The position numbers were made by a program, and so were the translations under genes. Source: Orientallactaga sibirica (lineage: Eukaryota > Chordata > Mammalia > Rodentia > Dipodidae). From it: a DNA stretch of 64,000 bases. Positions 11,831 to 23,313 of the stretch are shown here, one piece after another (the stretch's first letter is position 1; each line of letters starts with the position of its first letter). The stretch lies in the NCBI GenBank assembly GCA_036365145.1, contig JAEOAD010000018.1:9752001-9816000 (forward strand), in the 5' to 3' direction. The notes under the pieces are model-generated. The model saw only the letters and a list, made by a program, of their open reading frames with translations. It was not told the DNA's origin and did not search any database.

Positions 11831-12270
11831 GGAATCCTAAGATTTCCTCAGAAACTTCTGTTCTTCAGCATTCAGTTTCTGATTTCTCCAACTCTTCTTT
11901 CTCTTCCCCACATACTTTTCAACTTCTCTTAAGATCACTTGTGAATAACAGATATAGATAAACACATATACATCTATATTTGCATACGTATTAACTATAT
12001 GTAAAATTTTGTAAGTAAAAGAAGCAAACCTCCTAAAACCTCATCATTCAAAAATATTAGTGACCAATAACTACCTATCTTAGAATCCTAGCTTTAACAA
12101 TCAGTACCTATTTGGGTAGTTCTTTAAACTTGTTCCTATGATGTGACTGATAAAATAAAAATGGGATTTCATGTGAGTATTCTTATGATTTAGGAAATTT
12201 CCTGCTCAGCAGAAGCACTTGGTATGATGTTCTGGTTGCTTTAATTACTACTGTCAGGTGTCATGTTTCT
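11831..12270. other. Spacer, no feature recognised
   Basis: AT-rich sequence between an L1 fragment and a B1. It ends in a short (TA)n tract at about 12275-12291. No repeat or coding signal identified. Confidence 0.4.
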
Positions 12271-12292
12271 GACTATATATATATATATATAT

Positions 12293-12449
12293 TTTTTTTT
12301 TTTTGGCTTTTTGAGGTAGGGTTTCACTCTAGCCCAGACTGACCTGGAATTCACTATGTAATCTCAGGGTGGCCTCAAACTCATGGTGATCCTCCTACCT
12401 CTGCCTCCCAAGTGCTGGGATTAAAAGCATTTGCCACCATGCCTGACTA
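12293..12449 (-). mobile_element. B1 SINE
   Basis: Antisense B1: poly-T at 12292-12304, then GGGTTTCACTCTAGCCCAG, TGACCTGGAATTCACTATG, CTCCTACCTCTGCCTCCCAA and GTGCTGGGATTAAAAGC, ending in CACCATGCCTGAC. Nearly full length. Confidence 0.93.
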
Positions 12450-12544
12450 ATATTATTGCATCTATGAGAAGAGTAAAGATAAATAAATGGAAATACTTTC
12501 AAAACAAAAGTCATGGTGATAAATGCTATTTAAAAATATGTGCA

Positions 12545-12739
12545 GGCTAGAGGAATGGCTTAGTGGTTAAGGCACTTGCCTGTGAAGCCTAAGGACCCAG
12601 GTTCAATTTCCCAGTACCCACATAAGCCAAATGTACAAAGTGGCACATACTTGTGTAGTTCATTTACCTATATTCTCTCTCCCTCTCTCTCCCTAAACCC
12701 CCTCTTAAATAAATGAATAGATAAATAAAAAAAATTTAA
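12545..12739 (+). mobile_element. tRNA-derived SINE (DIP-like)
   Basis: GGCTAGAGGAATGGCTTAGT start, B-box-like GGTTCAATTTCCC, body CATAAGCCAAATGTACAAAG, CT-rich stretch and A-rich tail. The tail leads straight into the (TG)n tract. Confidence 0.87.

Positions 12740-12740
<1 letters not shown>

Positions 12741-12781
<41 letters not shown>
12741..12781. repeat. (TG)n microsatellite
   Basis: About 20 uninterrupted TG units directly after the SINE tail, which suggests tail-seeded expansion. Potentially Z-DNA forming and length-polymorphic. Confidence 0.97.
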
Positions 12782-12784
<3 letters not shown>

Positions 12785-13180
12785 GTGGTGTGTGTGGTGT
12801 AATGTACCTGTTTGTGCCCTTGCTGGGCCCCATATACTCCTCTGCAGTGTAGTCACTTGCCTGGGAGTCCTGAATGGAACATTGGGTGAACCTCTCCATC
12901 TTTCTTCTGCCTGGTCTTGATTCGAGTCTGTCTTCTTTAACTAATTCCAGTGCTTTATGAGCTGGATTTTTCAAAATCCTGAATCTCCAATGAAACACAG
13001 GGGTTACCTTCATAGCTGTATGTACAGCCACTTGGGATCTCCTGGTGCCCCCTGCTACAATGTGCCTGGTCTCAGATATTTTCTAGAAAGTGGTGCATAT
13101 TTCCATGATCCTGTAACTCTGGTCTTCTACAAAATAAGCACTAAGTATATTACACTGCCAAGTTCTGCTGCCAATTAAAG
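12785..13180 (-). mobile_element. MaLR internal-region fragment, antisense
   Basis: Read on the minus strand it shows a 'gggggcaccaggagatccc' stretch, then 'cattggagattcaggat' and 'atggggcccagcaagggcac'. This is the same kind of non-coding internal sequence as the plus-strand provirus interior near 47570-47700 ('tgcatggagatcccatgggg', 'gcagtggagtcccagtgg'). The 108-codon minus open frame here runs into the CA/TG repeat and is not a recognised protein. Family assignment rests on partial similarity. Confidence 0.45.
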
Positions 13181-13199
13181 ATGTAGCCTGGATTTATTT

Positions 13200-13790
13200 C
13201 ACCATAGTTGTTACAGCTTCCAGAGACCTGGTGGGTAAATCAGGGAAAGTATTTCCCTTTTTGGCTGTGTTTTAACAGGCCTCCACTGAGGCTCTGTCTT
13301 CTTAGATTAGGGAGAAATACTTGTGTCACTACTTCCTATGCAATTTCTCCTGTTCTCCAGGCAGAGGTGGTAGAGGTGGTATACCTCATGAAAGGCAGTG
13401 AGTTATCTTTTCTTGTTTGATTCATGGATCCTGGATCTAGCCACTATTATCTATTATCTGTAAAACAAAGCAGATTCTCCAAAAGCAAGTGCAGCTTTGA
13501 TTAAGGGGGATATGTATAGTTATTTGAGAGATTTTTTTTTTTTTTTTTGCTTTCATATTTTTGAGGCATGATCTCACTCGAGTCCAGGCTGACCTGGAAC
13601 TCTGTACTCCGGGGTTGACCCAAACTCACAGTGCTCCTCCTACCTCTGCCTCCCAAGTGCTTGGATTAAAGGCATGTGCCACCATGCTGGGCAAGGGACA
13701 TTTTGATATGTATCCCCATTCTTCTTATCCAAAGAGCAATCTCCTTTTAAATGAAAGATTTTTGAATGACTTCACATTGTTAAGTCCTAG
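13200..13790 (-). mobile_element. LINE-1 3' UTR fragment, antisense, split by a B1
   Basis: Blocks such as TCTGTAAAACAAAGCAGATTCTCC, TTGATTAAGGGGGATATG and TATTTGAGAGATTTTT match those at 10930-11010. The text resumes after the B1 with GATATGTATCCCCATTCTTC, matching 11018-11030. It is a second antisense copy of the same UTR, 2.5 kb from the first. Confidence 0.65.
13533..13694 (-). mobile_element. B1 SINE
   Basis: Antisense B1 with a poly-T start, then GGCATGATCTCACTCGAGTC, CCTCCTACCTCTGCCTCCC, AGTGCTTGGATTAAAGGC and CACCATGCTGGGC. It is inserted into the antisense L1 3' UTR and is therefore younger than it. Confidence 0.92.
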
Positions 13791-13799
13791 AGCCTCCAT

Positions 13800-15244
13800 G
13801 AGTAAAGTCTAGCACTAAAGGCACATTTTTTATTGCCACAGTGCAAATTTCATGGTTTCTCTTTAATGGTACTAACCGCTTTAACAATAACAGCCTCTGT
13901 CTGTACCTGCCCTGCTCACAAATCAAAATATGTTTGCATTCCTTTCCTTACCAAACCTCACATTTTTTAAACATGTTCCTATTCCATTTTCCTCTCTCTT
14001 GTAAATGTAGCTAAAAGCAAAGAACAGTAACCATGCCATTGACTAAATGCTATATTATCTTGAAATTGCCCCTGTAGAAAAACAATAAGTCTAATACTTT
14101 TTCAATGTAGCTTTCCTCAAGTTTTAAGGACATAGAATGTAGCCAGGTTGACAGACTGTAACATAACTACTGGTTCAGTTTTCAAGAGTCTTTGTATCTC
14201 ACTGAAACAGTATGGACATAGCATTCTGATCTTTCAAACTTCCACACAAATGATTATAAAAGTACAGGAATTCTCTAGCCAAGCAGCTCCCAAACTTCCA
14301 TGTTATTCCTGAAATGCCATTCCAAAGGTCATATAATCACATTTTAAGGCTTATAATGAGCCTATGGGAGACATTTCACATTCAATATATTTCAGGGAGG
14401 AGGTTGCATTTGACCTGTTTGTGCCTAGTGAATATATTATTACTACAGAGCCCATTTTCTTCACTAGATTCAGGACTCCTCAAAGATAATGGGCAATCTA
14501 TTACTCACATTATACATCCAGTGAACAGTATCATATTGGCTCGGGAGCTGATAATAAACTTGTATTCCCTTAAATATCAGCATATACTCAACATCCACTG
14601 ACCTTTACCAAGTAAACACATAGTCATCTGGCCATTGTCCTCTTGAAAGGAAGATTCACCATAGTTTTAGATAAGAGATATTACACAAAATGATAACTAG
14701 CTAATATGTTTGTTGAATTATTTTCTGTTTCCAAGATAGTTGAGGATAACATCCTCATTTTGCTTTTGAATGATATTGGTTTGCTAATAAAGTTCTATGT
14801 AATGGTAAAAATGATCAGATATCATTTCATTGCAAATAAGACACAATTTATACAACCCATGGTTCCATAACAACATAAAAATGTCTTGTCAGATTGTAAG
14901 GAGTAAACTCTATGCCTAACTCAGTGACAAAGACACTGGAAAGGCAACTGGTGCATGCCTCTTCTAGATGCAGTGGGGGTGGGGGAGGGATGGACAATAG
15001 ACCTAGAAGCTAAATTCATAAAAGTCAACTACTAAGACAACCAACAGAGATGATAAATGAGCTGTCAAGGAGATGAATAAACACTAATTCTGCCATCACA
15101 TTCAATACTCTATTTTGATCAAATAAATGCCATTAAAGAGATACATCATTTGAGAATCATTAACTTGGAGAGGACCTAAGAAATGTTACTAGTAAGAATG
15201 GCTAATATAAATTCAACACTATCTTGGGGATTGATTTTTTTAGA
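13800..15244. other. Spacer, no feature recognised
   Basis: AT-rich DNA with no repeat I can name. A G-rich run (GGGGGTGGGGGAGGGATGG, about 14974-14992) is the only conspicuous local feature. The 95-codon open frame at 14314-14601 has no recognisable domain. Confidence 0.4.
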
Positions 15245-15800
15245 TTGCCATGCCAGTCCTTACACAACAACCTTGAGATAATTAAATTGTTCCTATTTTT
15301 ACAGATGGGGTCATTAATGCATAGAGAAAAGAAGTAACCTGCCCAATGTGGCATTACTATAAGTAGCAGAAATGGATTTGAATCTAGAGTGCACAGTTTC
15401 TGTAGTACTTTGGATGGATGTCTGCTAATACATTCAGGAATTGAATTAAAGCTTGTAACTTGGTGTCACTAAGGGTGGATCCTAGAGGGTCCAGCCCTAA
15501 GGTGAGGGGTGAACCTGGAATTCCAATCTAAAGGGGTGCAAAGTTCATGAATTCTGCCTAGAGTTGCTGGAGTGTGGTTGTTTGTATGCTGGTGGAAGTA
15601 TCTCCCTCTGCATGGACCTGTGAAAGGAGGCCAGCTTCTTTCACCAGTATGGAACTTCCCCTTGATCTGTAAAGTGCAATAAATCCCTTCTTCTTCCCAT
15701 AAATTGTTTCTGTTCTGGAGCTACATCTCAGCAATGTGAAGCTGACTGAAACACTTTTAGAATCTATTCCCTACCCTATAACTACTGTACTATGTAAGGA
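15245..15800 (-). mobile_element. MIR SINE, interrupted by an LTR
   Basis: The segment 15245-15400 reads as antisense MIR: ACAACCTTGAGATAATTAAA, TTTACAGATGGGGTCATTAA, AGAAGTAACCTGCCCAATG and GATTTGAATC. The tail of the antisense element (a degraded CTATAACTACTGTACTATG) appears at about 15775-15795, beyond the LTR at 15401-15753. So one ancient MIR was split by a later LTR insertion. Confidence 0.65.
15401..15753 (+). mobile_element. Solo MaLR LTR (ORR1-like)
   Basis: Starts TGTAGTACTTTGGATGGATG and ends ..GCTGACTGAAACA. It carries the ORR1-type blocks ATTAAAGCTTGTAACTTGG, CCTAAGGTGAGGGGTGAACC, CTAGAGTTGCTGGAGTGTGG, GTGCAATAAATCCCTTC (polyadenylation signal) and CATCTCAGCAATGTGAAGC. Length ~353 bp. 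No internal region is attached. Confidence 0.72.
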
Positions 15801-16189
15801 CAGTTGTAGTTTATTAATTTTTATTATCTTTGTTGTGTGTGTAGTATATGAGTTCATATATAAGAGTGTGAGTGTGCACATATCATAGCATGTATGTGTA
15901 TAACAAAGGGTAACCTTTAGTATCAGTGGTAAATTTATACACCTTCTACTTTGCTTGAGACAGGTTCTCATGTTCACTTCTGGAAATGCCAGGCTACCTG
16001 ACCCATGAGCTTCAAGAAATCTCCTGCCCCTATCTCCCATTTCATCACACAATTCTGGGATTATATACACTCACCACTACATGCAGCTTACGTAGCAAGT
16101 GCTTTATTCACAAAGCCATCCCCCAGCCCAGTATATTAATTTTTTATATTAGTATTCATCTATAGAAAAAATTATCAATTCACTTTGTT

Positions 16190-16340
16190 GTTTACCACTC
16201 CACATAACAATATAAATCTGAACTTATTTTTCTATTTGACCAGTGAAGTAAAGAAGGTTAAAAAATTAATGACTTGGCTAAGATTATATAAATTGTTAAG
16301 CAGAAGGTCCATGATTGAAACTGAGATACGAAGATATGAA
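16190..16340 (-). mobile_element. MIR SINE remnant
   Basis: Antisense MIR core: GTGAAGTAAAGAAGGTTAAA, ATGACTTGGCTAAGATTATA, AATTGTTAAGCAGAAGG and ATGATTGAAACTGAGATAC. Heavily diverged. Confidence 0.6.
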
Positions 16341-16975
16341 AACTGAATTATTATGGACCACTGATCTGGGAGACGTGCATAATCATTAAAAAAAAAAAAA
16401 ACTAGGCTATATCTAACTAAGTTAACATGATGAAATGGGTAAAAGACACATGAGTTAAAATCCTAGGACCACTGCTTTCTTGTTGGGTAATTTTACAAAT
16501 GTTACTGACTTCTAAATTTCAGTATCCTTGAGTAAAATCCAATAGAAAATACCTTATTTTAACATTACCATCAAAATAAAAAAGTAACACATGCAAAATG
16601 CCTGACACATGTGATTATTAAAAAGTTATTATCTACCAATTTAACATGTATACATACACACACATATGTGTGTGTGTATTTATTTATTCATTTATTTATT
16701 TATTTAAATCTACCATTTCTCACATAGTACTGAAATAAAAATATATCAGTCTAAAGATATAAACTCTGAAGCACAAATACAGAATGAAAGGAAATGGCAG
16801 CAGATGGTGAATTTCACCAGATTTCTGGAGAATTGAGAAGCCAACAGAAGGAGTTTGAATCTAAACACCTAAAAGAAGAATAATAATGAGAATCAAGTCA
16901 AATAAATCCATTGAATCTGAGTACTATGAACTATAGACATTTTTGACAAGATTTATAATTTAAAAGTGGATTTGT

Positions 16976-17203
16976 CTGGCTGGAGTTATGGCTTAGTGTT
17001 AAGACACTTGTCTGTTAAACCTAAGGACCCACGTCCGGCTCTCCATGTCCCAAGTAAGCCAGATGCTCATGATGACATAAGCACACAGGTTGCACATGTG
17101 CACAGTGTGGTGCACACGTCTGGAGTTTGATTGCAATGGCTGGAGGCCTTGGCATGCCAATTCTCTCTTTCTCTCCCTCTTTCTGTCATAAAAAATGTAA
17201 AAT
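16976..17203 (+). mobile_element. tRNA-derived SINE, long variant, with target duplication
   Basis: A DIP-like SINE whose middle carries an extra ~30 bp between the AAGCCAGATGC block and the GTCTGGAGTTTG block (ATGACATAAGCACACAGGTTG and following bases). The same kind of extension occurs in the copy at 31878, so it marks a subfamily. The 12-bp duplication AAAAGTGGATTT flanks it at 16962-16973 and 17204-17215. Confidence 0.88.
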
Positions 17204-17660
17204 AAAAGTGGATTTATCCTTCATTTTCTCTCTCCTACTGTCTGAAAAGGCACCTGAATATGCTTTCATCTGCTATAGTCCCAAATTATACTATTCTTAG
17301 GGAGAGAGGAAAACCAAAGAAGATCTGAAGTCTAGCTCCTCATGTCATAGAAATCAGAAGTGACAGTGAAAAAGTATCTGTGCAGTGAATGAGGGAATCC
17401 AAAGTGCCATCCGTTATTTCAAAGGTGAGCAGAATAATGATTATGAGAATACTTCTGTCTCATGGCTAGAACCTTGGCCAATTTGGACTGGAGGCTGAAC
17501 CCATTTAGACCCTTCTTTTTCCTCTATGTATGCTCAGTCCCTTTTCCCTTTTCTGCCTAACTCATTTAAGGAGTAATAAAAAATAAATAAAAACCTAAGA
17601 CCAAAGCATAAAGTACTTGGCTTGGGAAAGTGTTATTTTCTGATTGGTCAACAAGATCAC

Positions 17661-17960
17661 AATGTCCCTGAATGGTCAACTGAGTAGCCAAGATTCATCC
17701 TGGATGTGGATGGTATCAGCCCAGTGCCTAGAGTCCCCAACTAAATAAAAAAGGAGAAAGCAAGCTGAGCATCATCATTCATCTCTCTCTGCTTCCTGAC
17801 TGTAGACCCAATGTGACCAACTGCCTCACACTCCTGCTGCTGTAGCTAGATCTGCTCTTGCTGTAGTGCATTGATGGACCCATAATAAAGCTTGCCTTCC
17901 TTAAGTTGTTTCAGTTAAATATTTTGTCATTGCAAAAATAAAAGTAATTAATATAACTAG
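17661..17960 (+). mobile_element. ERVL-type LTR, 5'-truncated (left arm of an inverted repeat)
   Basis: Contains ACTAAATAAAAAAGGAGAAAG, CTGACTGTAGACCCAATGTG, a CCCATAATAAAGC polyadenylation region and a TATTTTGTCATTGC end. These line up with the fuller LTR at 24613-24973 and its antisense relative at 39365-39715. The 5' third of the LTR is missing. The first 199 bp are repeated almost exactly, in inverted orientation, at 18347-18543. Confidence 0.7.
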
Positions 17961-18346
17961 TAGCTTTGCAATTGTCTCTGAATTGTCCATTGTTAAATCA
18001 GAATATCTGTGGTAGGACCATCTATGGTAGATTCCTCATCTCTACATATTATATATTGGCAGTGTAGGGGCTACAGTGCTGTGTCTTCAGTCCCTAGTCT
18101 TGAGGTTGAGAGAAACTATGTTCATAGAACCCCACCTCCAGAGCCTCCGCAGTCCTCATCATGATTTATATGGTACCTTCTTACCCTCTGAGCTCACACT
18201 ATAAGGGAATGGGATCCTATGTCAGAAGTCTTGAAGAGACTGAGTACAATACAAATGATATGTATTGTGAGGTAGATTTCAGATGATTAAAGATGGCTAA
18301 ACATCCTACAAGAGTCTGAGACTTGTCATTTGCTTCTCTTCTTTTG

Positions 18347-18543
18347 AAGAGCAGATCTGGCTATAGCAGGAGTGTGAGGCAGTTGGTCACATTGGGTCTA
18401 CAGTCAGGAAGCAAAGAGAGATGAATGATGATGCTCAGCTTGCTTTCTCCTTTTTTTATTTAGTCGGGGACTCTAGGCAGTGGGCTGATGCCATCCACAT
18501 CCGGGATGAATCTTGGCTACTCAGTTGACCATTCTGGGACATT
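18347..18543 (-). mobile_element. ERVL-type LTR fragment (right arm of an inverted repeat)
   Basis: The reverse complement matches 17661-17859 with about 8 substitutions and 2 small indels over ~195 bp, roughly 96% identity. It is truncated at both ends relative to the LTR: it lacks the polyadenylation and 3' part present in the left arm. The two arms are separated by ~490 bp of unrelated sequence. Confidence 0.8.
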
Positions 18544-18559
18544 TTTATATACACACTCA

Positions 18560-18890
18560 AAGTAGTTTTCCACAGTGATTATAAATCCATTCACTTTGAC
18601 CATCAATATGTTCTCCAGACATGAACCAATTGATACATCATGATCTCACAGTTGCTGTTGGTCCCCCAACAAGACCTGCACAATTCTGAGCCCAGCAACA
18701 TTTTGAAAGAGAGGACAAAGGGTATAAAAAAAGATGAAACATCAAAACAGAAGAAGGACTACTTGGAAGGAAAAGTTTGCTCAATGTAATGGAGATGGGA
18801 GAAGGGGCAAAAGATGGTGATAGGAAGGGAATATAATAAAATTAGTATATTCATGTATAAAAATTCTCAACAAAAATGTCAAAAAAAATA
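18560..18890 (+). mobile_element. LINE-1 3' terminal fragment
   Basis: The stretch ACATCAAAACAGAAGAAGG ACTACTTGGAA (18740-18765) and the following purine-rich tail with ATTAGTATATTCATGTATAA and an A-rich end are shared with 20041-20160. Only the last ~330 bp of the UTR is present. Confidence 0.65.
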
Positions 18891-19149
18891 ACCACTGCTC
18901 TAGTCTAGAGAAAATTTGAAATCTAGCAATATGCATCCTATCTGTTTCTTTACTTCATCCCAATTTTCATGGAAAAATTTTCTTTATCTTTATCCCTTGG
19001 TTCAATCATGAAATTACTTTCATTTTCCACTGGAAATAGATTAGTTACGCTGTAGTTTGAATCCCTCAGAGAACTTTATATTCTGATAGTATTCATTTTT
19101 GTCATTAAAAGTCCATGTGCTATACCCTAATCATCTTATATTACTTATG

Positions 19150-20160
19150 TTCTTGGTTACCCACTAGAAATAGATGAAGATATCACATGCTGTACTCACA
19201 GGACACTGAGAAATCAAGCTGGAATTGGTCTGGAAGTTGCCTCCCTGCTGGCTAACTGCCATAGTGCTAAAAAGTGTTATGTAGGCTGCTCAGGGAGAAA
19301 AGCCTTTAACAGTGTGAACAGTGGATCCTGAAAGCTAAAAAAGTCAAGCAGCCAGGGAAGATATATCATGAGGGCAATAGTTGCACTTGTACATAAGTTT
19401 TCAGTGAAGCAAACTGCTCTCGGATTGGATTTGGATCTGGCTTAGTGGGAAGCCTATGTTTGGTAGGTCATAGGCCCTAGAAAGAAACTACTACTGTTCT
19501 TAGGCTAAATGGATGGTTAAGCCCATCATATTGCCTGCTAAATCTTCTTTTTACAGATAGCAGTGAATATTGGAGAGTCTAAAGACTCAAGATGATAAAA
19601 GAGAAAACCCAGTTATCATCACTGGAAGAGTCATCTCCAGTACACCTGCCAGAACCCAGGCAACATTGCAGAGGAAATGGTGGAAAGAATATTAATGCTA
19701 CACTCTCAGTGCTAGCTAGAGAAGTTTCTCTATGAAGATGGAGAAAGACACTGAGAAGAAGCAAAACTCTCCAAACCTGAAATTAGGAGGCTTTTGAGAG
19801 CTAAAAATGTAAGTGAGGCCTCTACATCATATCATCTAAGGTTCAGTGAACACTGCAGAAGAGAGGATGGAAAGCATATAAGAGACATAGGATGGGAAGG
19901 AGTATTTTGGGGAACTATCCTCCAGACCTGAGCTGACTGATGCATTCATGACCTCACAGTGATTGCCATTACTTACAGAGGAGGTACAGAGTTCTGAACC
20001 CTGCAGTATGTTGACATAGAGGATGGAGGAAGGCAAAAGTATGAGACATCAAAACAGAAGAAGGACTACTTGGAAAAAGGAAAGTGCTTAGTGGAATGGG
20101 TGATAGGGAGTGGCAATATAATAATACTATTGATGTATTAAAGTTCTTAACAAAAATAAA
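19150..20160 (+). mobile_element. LINE-1 3' UTR fragment
   Basis: Same family and order as the tail at 4150-5105: TATCACATGCTGTACTCACAGG, GCTAACTGCCATAGTGC, an AGAACCCAGGCAACATTGCAG segment, GGTTCAGTGAACACTGCAG, CCTCACAGTGATTGCC and an A-rich end at ~20155. No ORF2 sequence is attached. Open frames inside it are chance. Confidence 0.7.
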
Positions 20161-20589
20161 TACTACATTATTTACCCATTCTGAGAAGGACAGAAAGAAA
20201 TGATCTTTTCAAGTGAAAGTAACCACACCAAAACATCATGAATTTTATTTAGATCTTATATGTGTGTTGATAGAATAAATCATTTTCATAATCATATGTA
20301 ACACTGGTAAAATCCTTCAAAAAGCTCTTACCTAAAAGAGAGTATAGAAGGAATGCCCTTAAGTCTTTCAGAGATAAGAATCTTATAGCTGCACCCCACT
20401 TTTTCTCTAGCAATTATGCATTGCTATGATGAATGTAATCTTGGATCTGTGGCATTTCTTACTATCCATATCTTTTGCTGGCTGAACAGTTCTGCAAGAA
20501 ATGTGGAAAGTGGCTTGTTAAAATAGGTACCAGACTCCAGTTCAGTTATTTATTGCCAAGTATCAAACTTTTTTCAGTTTTTTTTTACA

Positions 20590-20745
20590 TTAAAAAATAG
20601 CATGGAAAGAAATGGGGATTGATGGGGAAGATGGGCTTTGATGGGACAGGCAGGGGAGAAGAGAGGGTGATTGAGAGGCATAAGGTCAAAAACACTATAT
20701 ACATATATGAACATGTCAAAAGTGGAACAATAAATAGAAATTAAT
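20590..20745 (+). mobile_element. Possible LINE-1 3' end
   Basis: Purine-rich GGGGAAGATGGGCTTTGATGG followed by AACACTATATACATATATG and AACAATAAATAG is the usual layout of an L1 terminus. No other support. Confidence 0.4.
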
Positions 20746-21639
20746 ATGCTGTTTTATAATAGCTCATGATTTAGTAGGTTAGAAATCTGGGCAGAACTAG
20801 GCTAGGTTATTCTTTGGACATCATGTTTTCATAGTATTTAGTTAAAGGCTAGGCATAGTGAGAGGGGCAAAATGGCTTCTCATATAACTAGTATCTCACT
20901 GAGGATGTCTATCTATCAGAATTACTTGGTCATGAGTTATCTGATCACTTGGGAACTTCCAGCTGCTGGTATGTTTCCCCTCAGCTCAGCCCAGACCCAG
21001 CCAGGCTGAGCTGAGGGGAGAGCCCTGTAGCCTTTACTCACCTCATGGGCTCTTTATGCCCTCCAGCTTCCAACAAGGTAGGAGCTCTTTGAACTTTCTT
21101 TTCTCTTTTCTTTGCATGATTTTTCCAGGCCCTCCATGTGGGATCTCTAGCCATGTAGGTACCTTTCCTTGGCTCTGTACTTCCCTCAACAAATATAATA
21201 ATTTAATAATTAAAAAAGAAATATTTATTCATAAATATTATCAAAAGCCCTTCACATGGTCTAGTCAGCTAAAGAAATGAACTTCTTAAGTGATAACTTA
21301 GAAATCCAATATACTCAAAGTGGAAGGTTCTACTTATCTTAAAAACAAGACCTGCATAGCATTGCTCAATCATACTCTAGTGATCACAGAAGTCATTGGT
21401 AAACCCACATACAAAGGGATGGAAGCAGATCTCAAATTTCCTCACTGGAAATTTGAAACCCTTGTTAATTCACTATATTATGCCCAATAATACAGGAAAA
21501 AAAAATAGAAATTAAGAGTAAGAAAACTAAATTGTCTCTACCATAGTGTAGTTAGTACATAATATTTGTAATTAGTAAATGAATAATGAGAAACACAAGT
21601 ATAGAATTTGCATTTTAAAGATTAATACTAGAAATGATT
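20746..21639. other. Spacer with a short palindromic pocket
   Basis: Mostly unassigned. CCCCTCAGCTCAGCCCAG at ~20977 is followed at ~21003 by CTGGGCTGAG-complement-like GCTGAGCTGAGGGGAG, giving a ~14-bp-arm imperfect hairpin around 20977-21020. No coding evidence. Confidence 0.5.
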
Positions 21640-21832
21640 ACTCTGCCAGAGCTCAGACCTCTCTGCATACCTTTCAGCTGGAATTCAGGTCTAACCTGAA
21701 TTCAAACACATCTTTGGGCTAGACCCTAGGGTCTGCACCCAGTGACACCTCCAGCCAGGAATTTGGAGACCCAAGTTACAGGCTTTAATAAAACACCAGA
21801 ATCTATGTGGAACACACATTCAAACTACCACA
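21640..21832 (-). repeat. 3' LTR of the antisense MaLR provirus, truncated
   Basis: The minus-strand start TGTGGTAGTTTGAATGTGTG at 21832 sits against the purine tract. The first ~190 bp align with the 5' LTR (shared 'gttttattaaagcctgtaa', 'ctgggtgcagaccctaggg', 'ggtatgcagagaggtc'). The remaining ~170 bp is missing, so the provirus was truncated or deleted on this side. Confidence 0.72.
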
Positions 21833-22595
21833 TTCTATCCTTGCCCCCTAATAGACTCATGACCAACTCATATTGCAAATTGTATTCAGTCCAACTTCAA
21901 AGGTCCCAACAGTTTTTACCAACTTTAAGATTGTTCCAAAGTCCCAAGTCTCATCTGAGAATCAAAAATGTCTCTTAACTGTGAGTGCTTTAAAATCAAA
22001 ATAAGTTACATATTTCCAACATAGAATTACACAGAGTAAACATTGCCGTAAGCATAACAAAGAGAGACTGACTAATGCAAAATCAATAACCATCAGGTAA
22101 ACGTCAAGCTTCATCAGTTCAAGACTAACATCTATGACCAGTGACAACAGTCTCTGGATTTTTAATTTCCATCCCTACAGCTGGGCTGAGCAGCCAGGGA
22201 AACTTTCCATGCAGAGACCACAGTACTCCACTATAGTCAACGCACAGTCCTTGTATATCCAAAACATCCTCAAGTCTCCACTGCAAACCATGGTACATCT
22301 TATAATGGCCTCACTGGTGTCTTTGCTAGGGACGTCACACTCTGCTTCATATGCCACACCTCAGCAGAAGCTCCTGGAAGCATGTGCACTTCATGATGCA
22401 CTTACATGTATTTTTAATACTTTTAAAATTAATACCATGTTCTGTAGAGACATAGCCATATTGTTATTCTGGAGAAGAAATAAATTGTGACCTTCAAGGT
22501 TGTCTTTCAGACATCTTCTTTCAAAAAAGTTTGCATTCCTACTCATTCAACCATCCTTGTATGAGCTTTACCTCAGACATCTTTTCCATTGTTTT

Positions 22596-22809
22596 ATTTT
22601 TATATTTTATTTATATATTCATTTATTTTCAGAAAGAGTGAAAGAGAGAGAGAGAGAATATGGGCACACCATGGCCTCTAGCAACTGCAAACAAACTCCA
22701 GACACAAGTGCCACCTTGTGCATCTGGTTTACGTGGGTTCTTGGGAATCAAACCTGAGTCCTTAGGCTTGGCAGGGAAGTGCCTTAATTGCTAAGCCATC
22801 TCTCCAAGC
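22596..22809 (-). mobile_element. tRNA-derived SINE with target duplication
   Basis: Antisense DIP-like element: AT-rich tail, GA-rich segment, AACAAACTCCAGACACAAG, TGCATCTGGTTTACGTGGG, GGAATCAAACCTGAGTCC (B box) and CTAAGCCATCTCTCCAAGCC. The 15-bp duplication CTTTTCCATTGTTTT lies at 22581-22595 and 22810-22824. It is nested in the MaLR interior, so it is younger. Confidence 0.93.
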
Positions 22810-23313
22810 CTTTTCCATTGTTTTTATGTAAAGTAGTTAAGGATGATAATCTGCTTGACATAATAACAGCTTCAGGATCTAAGCCCTGTCTCTGTGCCAA
22901 TAATTTTAAACTTGCTTGAGTTTTCCAAATTTAAATCATACATCTTTTAATTTTATATCTTCTGCCAAGCACACCAGTCCATTACTTTCAAATTTAACCT
23001 GGATCAAAATCTTAGGGCTTGGACAAAAGAATGCAGGCAGCCTTTATGCCAGTAGCCCAATTCCAACAAAGTTCTCTGTTGTTGTTTTCTTCACCTTTGA
23101 AAGCTCTAAAGCCAACACAATTCTATCTACACTTAGCATCTTCATACTCTCAGCAGAATAGCCCATACACTTTGGCTTACCACACTCTCTATGGCTTCTG
23201 AATCCAATGTACCAAGTCCATGCATATTCTTTCAATACACAAGTTCTAAAAGTTCAAAATCCACATGGTCAGATTTATTGTGCCTCAACACCTCTTTCCT
23301 GGTACAAAATTTC

